Of a stretch of 64,000 bases of DNA, positions 26,394 through 34,943 are shown piece by piece (position 1 is the stretch's first letter; each line of letters starts with the position of its first letter). Location of the stretch: contig JAYPQK010000012.1 in assembly GCA_038131955.1 (NCBI GenBank), forward strand, positions 124,001 to 188,000, given 5' to 3'. Under the pieces are notes generated by a model, which was given only the letters and a program-made list of their open reading frames with translations, made no database searches and was not told the origin of the DNA. Made by a program: the position numbers and the translations under genes. Source of the stretch: SHAN690 sp038131955. GTDB taxonomy: Bacteria; Bacteroidota; Bacteroidia; Flavobacteriales_G; Salibacteraceae.

Positions 26394-27470
26394 ATGAAAG
26401 TATTGACCATAGTTGGAGCTAGACCTCAATTCATCAAAGCTGCTGCGCTGAGTCGGGAATTGAACAACCGCAGTGGGATCGAAGAGGTGATCGTGCATAC
26501 CGGTCAACACTTCGACGCGAATATGAGTGATGTCTTTTTTGAGGAGATGAATATTCCCAAGCCAAAGCACAATTTGAATGTTCACTCCCTAGGTCATGGC
26601 ACCATGACTGGACGCATGCTCGAGGGAATCGAAACGCTGATCAAACAAGAGTCGCCCAATCTGCTCCTGGTCTATGGAGACACCAACAGCACCATCGCGG
26701 GTGCCTTAGCTGCCAAGAAGTTGCACGTTCCCGTTGGACACGTAGAAGCAGGGTTGAGGAGCTTCAATATGCGCATGCCGGAGGAAGTGAATCGTATCCT
26801 GACGGATCGAATCAGCGACCATTTGTTCTGTCCGACGTCGACCGCAGTGGAGAACTTACAGCGTGAAGGTTTTGATCATTTTCAGTGTCAGATCCACCAG
26901 TCGGGTGATGTGATGCAAGATGCGGCGATGTACTACGCACAGTTTTCAGCCGATAGAAGTGAGGTAATGGAGAAGCATGGTCTAGATAAAGGCTTTGTGC
27001 TGGCTACGATCCATCGTGCAGAGAATACCGACGATCCCGATCGAATGCGTGGGATCATTCGAGCGTTGAACGAGGTGAATCAGGACCGGAAGGTTGTGTG
27101 TCCACTTCATCCAAGGACCAAGAAACTGCTTGAAAACAGCGATCTTAAGCCGGAGTTCTTGATCATTGATCCAGTAGGATATTTTGACATGGTAGAGCTG
27201 CTGAAAGCTGCCTCCATGGTGATGACCGATAGCGGTGGACTGCAGAAAGAAGCGTATTTCTTTGAAAATCCATGCATCACGATGCGCGACGAGACCGAGT
27301 GGGTGGAATTGGTGTCGCACGGCTACAATGTCACCGTTGGTGCTGACCCAGCTCGTATTCTTGAGGCTTACGCCACCATGAAGAATGCTGAAATGGACTT
27401 CTCGACTGAACTGTACGGTGGAGGAAAGGCAGCGGTGGCGATCGCCGACGTCTTAGAAAACATCACGTGA
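26394..27470 (+). CDS. UDP-N-acetylglucosamine 2-epimerase family (WecB/WbpI), non-hydrolysing
   Basis: 358 residues. The start MKVLTIVGARPQFIKAAALS has GARPQFIK, the form usual in WbpI-type UDP-GlcNAc(3NAc)A 2-epimerases, where WecB proper has GTRPEAIK. Other conserved segments are VYGDTNSTIAGALAAKK, GHVEAGLRSFNMRMPEEVNR, TIHRAENTD, CPLHPRTK and MTDSGGLQKEAYFF. With the WbpB-like dehydrogenase at 18369 this suggests a mannosaminuronic-type sugar, but simple conversion of UDP-GlcNAc to UDP-ManNAc remains possible. It overlaps the next gene by 4 bases (GTGA). Confidence 0.88.
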   Translation: MKVLTIVGARPQFIKAAALSRELNNRSGIEEVIVHTGQHFDANMSDVFFEEMNIPKPKHNLNVHSLGHGTMTGRMLEGIETLIKQESPNLLLVYGDTNSTIAGALAAKKLHVPVGHVEAGLRSFNMRMPEEVNRILTDRISDHLFCPTSTAVENLQREGFDHFQCQIHQSGDVMQDAAMYYAQFSADRSEVMEKHGLDKGFVLATIHRAENTDDPDRMRGIIRALNEVNQDRKVVCPLHPRTKKLLENSDLKPEFLIIDPVGYFDMVELLKAASMVMTDSGGLQKEAYFFENPCITMRDETEWVELVSHGYNVTVGADPARILEAYATMKNAEMDFSTELYGGGKAAVAIADVLENIT

Positions 27471-28717
27471 GTCACTTCGATCGACATAGGGTCTTTTTGT
27501 ATCAGAACTACCTGCTCTATGCGATCGCTTTCTTGATTCCTCTTTTTCCCAAGCTCGTACCCATCTGCATCGTTCTCTTTGGCGCGCTGAGTGTCTTTGC
27601 CATCGTGAAGGGCTATAGTCGCGCTGAGATGAGCGAGGTTTCGATCTTGTTGCTGATCTTCTTTGGACTCCACTTGCTCGGAATCTTGAATACGGAGAAT
27701 CAGGCCAGAGGATGGTTTTCAATTGAGGTCAAACTCAGCTTAATGGCGTTTCCATTGGCCTTTGTTGGCTTTCGTTTCGTGAATACCACCAACTTCAATC
27801 GCACGTTGAGGATGTTCTTGTATGGCACCATTGCGGCTTCCCTGGTGTGTCTGGCGCAGAGTTCCTACAAGGTGTTTTGGCTAGGGGAGAAGTACTATCA
27901 CTTCATCACCACGCGCTTTTCGGTTACGGTACACCCAAGCTACTTTGCCCTTTATCTCATTTTCGCCATGCTCATTTTGGTCTATCTTGAATGGCCGGTG
28001 GTCAAGAAGAGCGGAGTTAAGACCTTGTCCAACTTGGGCATCATGGTCCTGCTGTCGGTCGCCTTGGTATTGACAGGTTCCAAAACGGGCTTCATCATGT
28101 GGTCGCTGATCGCCTTGGGAACGACAGGAGTCTTCGTGCGGGAAATGCGAATGAAGTGGATTCCCATCCTTGGACTTGCAGGGTTGATGAGCATCATGGG
28201 CGTGATCTTTCAATCGGCTCCGTTGCTACAGAGTCGGATAACTAATTTGCTTAAGGTTGCGCAGAGCGATGAAGTCAATCCCAAATCGAAGGAGAGTACC
28301 GCAGTTCGCCACTTGGTTTATAGTTCCTCTTTTGAGGTGATCAAATCTCAACCTTGGTATGGTCACGGAACGGGTGATGCGCAGGATGTTTTAGATGCCG
28401 TTTACAAGGAGAAGGGGTATCAGACTGCAGCCGAGAAGCACTTGAATGCCCATAACCTTTTTCTTCAGTCGTGGATCACCTTGGGCATTCCTGGCCTGGT
28501 ATTGATCCTAGGTGTGTTTTTGGTCATGATCGTCCAGGCGATCCGTAATCGCGATCCATTACTCACCGCCTTCACCACGATATTTTTCATCATCTCAATG
28601 ACCGAGAGCACCTTCAATATGCAAGCGGGAGTGGTCTTCTTTTGCTTCTTTACCGTGCTACTGGCGCGTCGATCTGGGGCGAAGACCTTCGGTGGTGCTG
28701 AACCTCAAATCGAGTAA
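27467..28717 (+). CDS. O-antigen ligase / polymerase family membrane protein
   Basis: 416 residues with about ten to twelve hydrophobic helices. A periplasmic loop at about 245-335 contains SSSFEVIKSQPWYGHGTGDAQ and KHLNAHNLFLQSWITLGIPG, typical of the Wzy_C/WaaL superfamily (NxF-x-H... HNxxL element). The GTG start at 27467 overlaps the epimerase stop. Sequence alone cannot decide between ligase and polymerase. With an ABC exporter present and no visible flippase, a ligase role is somewhat favoured. Confidence 0.83.
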   Translation: MSHFDRHRVFLYQNYLLYAIAFLIPLFPKLVPICIVLFGALSVFAIVKGYSRAEMSEVSILLLIFFGLHLLGILNTENQARGWFSIEVKLSLMAFPLAFVGFRFVNTTNFNRTLRMFLYGTIAASLVCLAQSSYKVFWLGEKYYHFITTRFSVTVHPSYFALYLIFAMLILVYLEWPVVKKSGVKTLSNLGIMVLLSVALVLTGSKTGFIMWSLIALGTTGVFVREMRMKWIPILGLAGLMSIMGVIFQSAPLLQSRITNLLKVAQSDEVNPKSKESTAVRHLVYSSSFEVIKSQPWYGHGTGDAQDVLDAVYKEKGYQTAAEKHLNAHNLFLQSWITLGIPGLVLILGVFLVMIVQAIRNRDPLLTAFTTIFFIISMTESTFNMQAGVVFFCFFTVLLARRSGAKTFGGAEPQIE

Positions 28718-28757
28718 TGACAGGCACATCTTTGGTCGATTTTCATTACTTCGCGTC

Positions 28758-30197
28758 ATGCTGAAACGAATGCCTCTGCACTGGCAAGTGATCATTGCCT
28801 TGATCTTGGGAACCTTCTACGCCTTGCTCTCCGTGAACATGGGCTGGAATGATTTTACCCTCGACTACATCGATCCCTTTGGAAAGATCTTCATCAATGT
28901 GCTCAAGTTGATCGCCGTACCACTGGTATTATTCAGCATCATTTCCGGAGTTACGGCCTTAGGTGATGTCACTAAGTTGGGTAAGATCGGTTTGAAGACA
29001 CTCGGACTGTATGTGGGAACGACCATGATCGCGGTGACCATTGGATTGATCGCGGTGAATGCCTTGCAGCCCGGTACAAAGGTGTCCGATGATCTACTCA
29101 TTGATAACCGAATTTCCTATGAGCTATGGCGTGCTGAGAGCGGAGTGCAGACATTGGATACGCTTTGCTATAGCTGTCGCGATGCTTATCAGGATAGGGT
29201 GGATTTTGTGAAGAGTAGGGAATCAGAAAGTGATTACTCATCGAATGACTGGGTTAGCGACAAACTCAACAAAGCCAAGCAGACCAAGGAGTCGCGCCCC
29301 TTACAGCCATTGGTGGATGTGGTGCCGAGTAACATCATCAAGGCACTTTTCGATATGGAGATGCTGCAGGTCATTTTCTTCGCCATCTTCTTCGGCTTGG
29401 TGCTCGTCATGCTGCCGAAAGAAAAGTCGAAGCCCGTCATCGACTTCGTAGACGGTGTGAATGAGGTCTTCATCAAGATGGTAGATGTGGTGATGAAAGC
29501 TATGCCATTCTTCGTTTTGTGCCTGTTGGCAGGAGCGGTGGTCAATGCCGCAGGAGATGATCCGGGTAAGCTGGCCGAACTCTTATCCTATTTGCTTTGG
29601 TACTCAATTGCGGTGATCCTCGGCTTAGCCTTTATGATCTTCATTTTCTATCCGAGCTTGACTAGTTTGGTGGTCAAAAAGATCAGCTATGGTTTCTTCA
29701 TGCGCGGTATTTCTAAGGCTCAATTGACGGCATTCAGCACCTCGTCTTCAGTCGCGACCCTTCCAGTAACCTTAAATGCAGTTGAGAATAACATCGGTGT
29801 ATCTAAACGGACTACAAGTTTTGTCCTACCCATCGGTGCCACCGTAAATATGGATGGGACGAGTCTCTATCAGGCCGTTGCTGTCGTGTCCTTGGCGCAG
29901 TTTCACATGGTTGATTTATCATTAGCTCAGCAAATGACGATCGTCCTCACCGCAACGCTGGCTTCGATCGGGGCCGCCGCAGTGCCGAGCGCTGGACTGG
30001 TACTCATGATCATCGTGCTCGAATCCGTCGGACTAAACCCTGCTTGGATCGCCTTGATCTTTCCAGTGGATCGCATCCTGGATATGTGTCGCACGGTCGT
30101 AAACGTAACTGGAGATGCCTCTGTGTCTACGATTGTTGCCCAGTCAGAGGGCGAATTGAACATACCCGTCGAAGGAGGGGATTCTAAAGGCGAATAG
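28758..30197 (+). CDS. Dicarboxylate/amino acid:cation symporter (DAACS family)
   Basis: 479 residues, GltP/DctA-like sodium- or proton-coupled importer. HWQVIIALILGTFYALL is in helix 1, and LLAGAVVNAAG in the middle. The serine-rich re-entrant loop reads FSTSSSVATLPVTLNAVE, followed by LPIGATVNMDGTSLYQAVAV (NMDGT motif) and IFPVDRILDMCRTVVNVTGD. A hydrophilic insertion of about 90 residues between helices 3 and 4 includes a CYSC pair. I use the ATG at 28758 since the frame before it overlaps the O-antigen ligase gene and is not hydrophobic. Confidence 0.92.
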   Translation: MLKRMPLHWQVIIALILGTFYALLSVNMGWNDFTLDYIDPFGKIFINVLKLIAVPLVLFSIISGVTALGDVTKLGKIGLKTLGLYVGTTMIAVTIGLIAVNALQPGTKVSDDLLIDNRISYELWRAESGVQTLDTLCYSCRDAYQDRVDFVKSRESESDYSSNDWVSDKLNKAKQTKESRPLQPLVDVVPSNIIKALFDMEMLQVIFFAIFFGLVLVMLPKEKSKPVIDFVDGVNEVFIKMVDVVMKAMPFFVLCLLAGAVVNAAGDDPGKLAELLSYLLWYSIAVILGLAFMIFIFYPSLTSLVVKKISYGFFMRGISKAQLTAFSTSSSVATLPVTLNAVENNIGVSKRTTSFVLPIGATVNMDGTSLYQAVAVVSLAQFHMVDLSLAQQMTIVLTATLASIGAAAVPSAGLVLMIIVLESVGLNPAWIALIFPVDRILDMCRTVVNVTGDASVSTIVAQSEGELNIPVEGGDSKGE

Positions 30198-30206
30198 TCC
30201 GAACAA

Positions 30207-30229
30207 AACGACACCTTTGCGGTCGTTTA
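30207..30229. repeat. Inverted repeat between two transporter genes
   Basis: AAACGAC (30207-30213) and GTCGTTT (30223-30229) with a 9-base loop. There is no T tract, so it is a poor terminator. It could be an operator for the MFS gene or a weak RNA hairpin. Confidence 0.35.
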
Positions 30230-30253
30230 GTGTAGATACATCTATCGACCCGA

Positions 30254-31453
30254 ATGAAGTCCGAACGTATCATCCTATACTTGCTGGCTGCCTCGCAGTT
30301 CACCCACATCATGGACTTCATGATCATCATGCCGTTGGGGGAGATGCTGATGGAGGAGTTGAGCATCAATTCTCAGCAGTTCTCATTTCTCGTGGCGAGC
30401 TACACCATGACGGCTGGGGTTACGGGATTAATCAGTGCCTTCTTTGTCGATAGCTTTGACAGGAAACACTACTTCCTTTTCGCCTATATCGGTTTTGCTT
30501 TGGGTACGCTCATGTGTGGATGGGTGGATAGCTACGCGGGGCTCATCAGTGCACGCATCTTGACAGGTGCCTTTGGCGGGGTTATCAGTTCCACGGTGAT
30601 CGCCATTGTGAGCGATGCTATCGCATCGGAAAGAAGGGCGTGGGGACTGGGAATCGTCATGAGCGCTTTCTCGCTGGCTTCAGCCTTGGGACTGCCGGTC
30701 GGATTGTACTTTGCGTTCAACTATGGTTGGAACTGGCCTTTTCTCGCCTTGGGAGCCGTGAGTGTGTTGAATGCCATCGCGGTTTATTTCACCCTTCCAC
30801 CGACTCGGTCTCATTTGGATGCTCCCGGTCCTAAGGTCAACTCGTGGCAGTTCATCAAGCGTATCCCTCAACACAAGAACCAATGGATGGCCTTGACCTA
30901 TACCATGTTGCTCATGTTCGGTCATTTTGCCGTGATCCCCTTTATCACGCCATATCTCGTGGAGAATGTAGGCTTCGAACGACAGGAGATCACGCTTGTA
31001 TATTTCATCGGTGGAATCGCTACCATCATCAGCAATCCTAGGGTCGGAAGATGGGCAGACCGCACGGGACGACATCGGGTATTCAAGATCATGGCCTTTC
31101 TTTCTTTGATCCCGATCATTGCTCTGACAAACCTGCCTGAAGTTCCGCTTTGGGTTGCTTTGACGGTTACAGGGCTATTCTTCGTCTTGGCTGGGGGTAG
31201 AATGGTGCCTTCGACAGCGATCGTCACCTCCGTGATCAAACCTCAGAACCGGGGTGGCTTCATGAGTCTCAATTCTTCGGTGCAAAACATGACCGCGGGC
31301 ATAGCTAGTGTCGTTGCAGGAATACTTGTGGTCATTCCCGAAGGCGGTCATCATGTAGAAGGATTCTGGAAGGTGGGCGTGCTCGGCGTGATCTTCACTC
31401 TGTTGGCCATACGGATCATGGAGATCATCCGTAGAATGAGTGAGGATATTTAA
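30254..31453 (+). CDS. MFS transporter, AraJ/drug-efflux type
   Basis: 399 residues, 12 transmembrane helices. The N-terminus LLAASQFTHIMDFMIIMPLG, VDSFDRKHYFLFAYIGFALG (motif A region) and SARILTGAFGGVISSTVIAI are typical of major facilitator exporters. The second half repeats the pattern (GRWADRTGRHRVFKIMAFLS). Substrate unknown. It stands alone between the symporter and a MscS channel, all on the plus strand with gaps of 48-56 bases. Confidence 0.88.
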   Translation: MKSERIILYLLAASQFTHIMDFMIIMPLGEMLMEELSINSQQFSFLVASYTMTAGVTGLISAFFVDSFDRKHYFLFAYIGFALGTLMCGWVDSYAGLISARILTGAFGGVISSTVIAIVSDAIASERRAWGLGIVMSAFSLASALGLPVGLYFAFNYGWNWPFLALGAVSVLNAIAVYFTLPPTRSHLDAPGPKVNSWQFIKRIPQHKNQWMALTYTMLLMFGHFAVIPFITPYLVENVGFERQEITLVYFIGGIATIISNPRVGRWADRTGRHRVFKIMAFLSLIPIIALTNLPEVPLWVALTVTGLFFVLAGGRMVPSTAIVTSVIKPQNRGGFMSLNSSVQNMTAGIASVVAGILVVIPEGGHHVEGFWKVGVLGVIFTLLAIRIMEIIRRMSEDI

Positions 31454-31501
31454 TGACGGGAAGTAGTTCTTGCTCCGTGTTTACGTGCCTTTCATGCAAA
31501 T

Positions 31502-33148
31502 ATGAAAGAGTTCCTGGCAGCTAGGTCTTGGGTTGTATTCTTGATGTTGGTTCTGGTTTACGGTACCACCTCCTTAGCCCAATTGCCCGTGAATAATGGG
31601 GTTCCGGTGCATTACGAAGGCGTTGAATTATTCAAGATCCACGCCTCCACGGCAGATCTGGATGTGGCAGAACGGGCCGCTGTCATTGAAAGAAGACTTG
31701 TTATTCTTGCGGAAGACGAAGGGCTTCAGCCGGATCCCTTCAAGTTAGGCAAGATCGATTCACTTCCTGCGATTCTTTATAAAGGTGAAAGAGTATTGCG
31801 CATCTACACGGCGGATGCAGAAGCCCATGGTTTGGGGCAGCAGGAAGCATCCGAACTATACTTGACTCAGATCAAGCAGGGATTGGTGAGTCGACAGGCA
31901 TGGCAATACATGAAGTCAATCCTCATTAATCTGTTGCTTGCCCTGCTCGTCATTCTCGTGCTGGTATTTATGGTGCGGTATATGAACCGATTATTTCGAT
32001 TCTTAGGACAGCGGTTGATACGAACGGAAAGTCCTTACATCAGAAGCATTCGCATTCGCAACTACGAGTTTTTATCCAAGGAAAGACTTGTGGCCCTTTT
32101 GTCCACTGCTCTGAGCGGGTTAAAATGGCTCCTTATCGTGCTGGCGGTCTATATTTCATTACCTGTTCTCTTTAGCATCTTTCCGGGTACCGAGGGGATA
32201 GCGCGTTCTCTTTTCTCCTTGATCTTTTCTCCATTGAGAAAAATCTTTACGGCCTTTATTGGCTACTTGCCTAATCTGTTCACCATAGGTGTGATCTTGG
32301 TAGTGATCCGTTATGGAGTGCAGTTCTTGCATTTTCTAGCGGTGGAGGTCAGAGATAAAAAACTCATCCTTCCTGGTTTCTATCCAGATTGGGCACTGCC
32401 GACCTACCAGATCCTTCGTTTTGTCCTGTGGGCCTTCGGGTTTATCATGATCTTTCCTTACTTGCCCGGTTCTAACTCTCCGATCTTTCAAGGAGTTTCG
32501 GTCTTTTTAGGTTTGCTCGTTTCCTTCGGGTCGGGTTCGGCTATCGCTAATGCCGTGGCTGGAATCGCTATCACTTACATGAGGCCCTTTCGAAAAGGTG
32601 ATCGCGTGCGTATCGGCGAAGTGACCGGTGATGTCATCGAGAAGTCCCTGTTGGTGACACGAATCCGTACGATCAAGAATGAAGAGATCACAGTGCCGAA
32701 TTCAGCGGTATTGAATGGACATACGATCAACTACACCACGGCAGCAGAGGATAGAGGACTCATCTTGTATACTACTGTGACCATTGGCTATGATGTACCC
32801 TGGAAAAAGGTGCACGAGGCCTTGATTCATGCTGCTTTGGATGCCGAAGGCGTTGAGAAAGATCCGAAGCCGTTCGTGCTGCAGACCAGCTTGGATGACT
32901 TCTATGTGAGCTACCAGCTGAATTGCTACACTCGCCAGCCCGCCAAGAGTGCGGTGTGGTATTCGAATATCCACTCCAATATTCAGGATCGATTCAACGA
33001 AGCTGGGATTGAGATCCTTTCGCCGCATTATCGTGCTGCCCGTGATGGCAATATGGTGACCATCCCTGCCGAATATCTCCCTTCGGATTATGTGCCGCCG
33101 CATTTCAATTTGAAGATGCAAGGAGAAGACCCCGCTGGCCCTAAGTGA
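31502..33148 (+). CDS. MscS family mechanosensitive ion channel
   Basis: 548 residues. A cleavable signal (ends near SLAQ, 27) and a periplasmic domain with a coiled region (to about 135) are followed by five hydrophobic helices. The pore helix and beta domain are SFGSGSAIANAVAGIAITYM, RPFRKGDRVRIGEVTGDVIE and NEEITVPNSAVLNG. The C-terminal alpha-beta domain ends with FNEAGIEILSPHYRAARDG. It should release solutes under osmotic downshock. Its stop interleaves with that of the convergent dioxygenase gene over 8 bases. Confidence 0.93.
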   Translation: MKEFLAARSWVVFLMLVLVYGTTSLAQLPVNNGVPVHYEGVELFKIHASTADLDVAERAAVIERRLVILAEDEGLQPDPFKLGKIDSLPAILYKGERVLRIYTADAEAHGLGQQEASELYLTQIKQGLVSRQAWQYMKSILINLLLALLVILVLVFMVRYMNRLFRFLGQRLIRTESPYIRSIRIRNYEFLSKERLVALLSTALSGLKWLLIVLAVYISLPVLFSIFPGTEGIARSLFSLIFSPLRKIFTAFIGYLPNLFTIGVILVVIRYGVQFLHFLAVEVRDKKLILPGFYPDWALPTYQILRFVLWAFGFIMIFPYLPGSNSPIFQGVSVFLGLLVSFGSGSAIANAVAGIAITYMRPFRKGDRVRIGEVTGDVIEKSLLVTRIRTIKNEEITVPNSAVLNGHTINYTTAAEDRGLILYTTVTIGYDVPWKKVHEALIHAALDAEGVEKDPKPFVLQTSLDDFYVSYQLNCYTRQPAKSAVWYSNIHSNIQDRFNEAGIEILSPHYRAARDGNMVTIPAEYLPSDYVPPHFNLKMQGEDPAGPK

Positions 33149-34019
33149 TCAAAAAAGAACGCATGCTTCCGGAACCGAAGGCCATGCTTTCATTGAAATA
33201 ATAGACTTCTTCCTGCTTTTCTTGTAAACCAAGAATGTACAGCATAGGTAAATAGTGCTCGGGTGTTGGAATACTGAGTTTGGCGTCTGTTCCAAGGTCC
33301 CTGAAGTTGATCAAAGACCCGTGTTCCCGCTGATCGATCAGTTTTTTCACCTTTTCATCAAAAGACAACGCCCAATCATAAGGATCGGGATCGTCACCCC
33401 ACTTGATCATGCCTAAGTTGTGTACGATGTTGCCGCTTCCCAGGATCAGCACGCCTCGCTCGCGCAAGAAAGAAAGTCGCTGTCCCAATTCGTACATCTT
33501 CCGCGGTGATAGACCTTTGTCTAGGCTCATCTGCAGTACTGGAATGTCTGCATTAGGAAACATTTGCCTCAATACGGACCACGTTCCGTGATCCAAGCCC
33601 CATTCTTCTGTTAAATGGATCTGAGGTTCGCTGATCTCTTCTTTGATGAGGTCTGCCGTTGCTCTGGAACCCGGAGCAGGGTATTGGACATCAAAAAGGG
33701 CTTGGGGAAACCCACCAAAGTCATGAATGGTCTTCGGCTTCTCATTGTAGGTGAGAAACGTTCCTCTGGATTCCCAATGCGCAGAAATACAGAGAATGAC
33801 CTGCGGCTGTAAATTTTTCGCCGCCACCCTCCAGCCTTGACTGAAATTATTGTCTTCGATGGCATTCATCGGACTTCCGTGTCCAACGAACATAACGGGC
33901 ATCTTCTCCGATGCGGAGAAGGTTTGAGCTAGTTTCTCGAGATCGCGTAATTGCATACCGAAGAGGGGGATGGTGGAAGCTACTGCTCCTAGTGATTGAA
34001 TGAAATGTCGCCGGTCCAT
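33141..34019 (-). CDS. DODA-type extradiol aromatic-ring dioxygenase (YgiD-like), possible Tat substrate
   Basis: 292 residues of the LigB/YgiD (4,5-DOPA extradiol dioxygenase) family. Metal-ligand candidates are His47 in VGHGSPMNA and His81 in ISAHWES. WGLDHGTWSVLRQMFP, GSGNIVHN and PTPEHYLPMLY are also conserved. Unlike typical YgiD it carries an N-terminal extension, MDRRHFIQSLGAVASTIPLF, which has the RRxF pattern of a Tat signal and implies export of a folded metalloenzyme. Physiological substrate unknown. Confidence 0.88.
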   Translation of the reverse strand: MDRRHFIQSLGAVASTIPLFGMQLRDLEKLAQTFSASEKMPVMFVGHGSPMNAIEDNNFSQGWRVAAKNLQPQVILCISAHWESRGTFLTYNEKPKTIHDFGGFPQALFDVQYPAPGSRATADLIKEEISEPQIHLTEEWGLDHGTWSVLRQMFPNADIPVLQMSLDKGLSPRKMYELGQRLSFLRERGVLILGSGNIVHNLGMIKWGDDPDPYDWALSFDEKVKKLIDQREHGSLINFRDLGTDAKLSIPTPEHYLPMLYILGLQEKQEEVYYFNESMAFGSGSMRSFLIT

Positions 34020-34038
34020 AGAATATGTGTACCTACAT

Positions 34039-34046
34039 CAAATGTA
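34039..34046 (-). promoter_or_regulatory. Candidate -7 box for the dioxygenase gene
   Basis: On the minus strand the bases read TACATTTG, an exact TAnnTTTG match, about 20 bases before the ATG at 34019. No clear TTG lies at the expected -33 position. Confidence 0.4.
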
Positions 34047-34089
34047 AAGCTTTCCCTCAACCTTGCCTCATAAAGATTGTTGTAGCTAG

Positions 34090-34097
34090 TACATTTG
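34090..34097 (+). promoter_or_regulatory. Candidate -7 box for the cupredoxin gene pair
   Basis: TACATTTG, an exact TAnnTTTG match, ends 6 bases before the GTG at 34104, so the transcript would have almost no leader. TTG at 34063-34065 is a possible but rather distant -33 element. The same octamer stands on the other strand at 34039-34046. Confidence 0.45.
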
Positions 34098-34103
34098 TTA
34101 CCC

Positions 34104-34943
34104 GTGAAATGGCTCACTTTCTTCTTGGGACTCCTGTCTCTGCCGCTCTTTGGTCAAGAGGTGGTCGATCTATACATCGTTGAGGGTGGTGTGGAGAACG
34201 GCAACTATACCATGTCCTATTTCACGTTTAGCAGGACCGATCAGTTCGATTCGTCCAACGCCATCCTTCGTTTTACCCCTGGAACGGAGGTGACCTTTCG
34301 TGTAACCAACAAAGTAGATTTTACGTGTGGGTTCAAGGTCCAGGAATATGGTGAAACTTCATTGATCCCTTCTGACTCCACAAGAGAATTGACCGTGACC
34401 TTAGATCAAGAGGGTACCTTCCTTTACGAGGATCCGATCAACGATCACAGGGCTCTTGGATTAGGAGGAATGCTCGTGGTGAGTGATTTCAATGGTCCGG
34501 AGTATTACGGTGTTTTTGCCGAGCACAATCAGGAATGGGTGGTGCCGATCAGCGAGGGAGGTAGCTATGACCGCCGAGAGTATCACCCCGAGGCGTTTAC
34601 CATCAACGGAAAGGGCTTTCCCGATACCATGCGTGATTCTCTGGCCTTCATCATGGGAGGTGTTGGTGATACCATTCGAATTCACATGACCAACGCGGGG
34701 ATGATGTACCACTTTCCGCATTTCCATGGATACCACGTCAAGATCATCGAGGCCACCTATCACAAACGCTACATCGGTTGGATGAAGGACTCCTATGGCA
34801 TGGCACCGGGTGAGTCGATCACCGTAGAATTGGTTCCGGATAAGCCTGGAATGTTTCCGATGCACAACCACAATCTGGTAACGACCACCATTGGAGGGAA
34901 CTACCCGGGTGGAATGATGATGCACATGCATATTCATGAGTAA
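34104..34943 (+). CDS. Multicopper-oxidase-like cupredoxin protein lacking the type 1 copper Cys
   Basis: 279 residues. An N-terminal signal (MKWLTFFLGLLSLPLFGQ) is followed by two cupredoxin folds. The first (about 50-128) keeps the fold but not the ligands: the usual HxH positions read YEDPINDH. The second (about 180-279) has HFPHFHGYH (203-211) and PGMFPMHNHNLV, where a true oxidase has HCH, so the Cys is replaced by Asn. It ends in a His/Met-rich tail (GGMMMHMHIHE). I choose the GTG at 34104; the TTG at 34095 lies within the -7 box. It overlaps the next gene by 8 bases. Perhaps a copper carrier or non-catalytic partner rather than an oxidase. Confidence 0.8.
   Translation: MKWLTFFLGLLSLPLFGQEVVDLYIVEGGVENGNYTMSYFTFSRTDQFDSSNAILRFTPGTEVTFRVTNKVDFTCGFKVQEYGETSLIPSDSTRELTVTLDQEGTFLYEDPINDHRALGLGGMLVVSDFNGPEYYGVFAEHNQEWVVPISEGGSYDRREYHPEAFTINGKGFPDTMRDSLAFIMGGVGDTIRIHMTNAGMMYHFPHFHGYHVKIIEATYHKRYIGWMKDSYGMAPGESITVELVPDKPGMFPMHNHNLVTTTIGGNYPGGMMMHMHIHE

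Noticed and set aside
30207..30229. Terminator after the symporter gene
   Set aside because: The hairpin has no T tract and only a 7-bp stem; kept only as a low-confidence inverted repeat.
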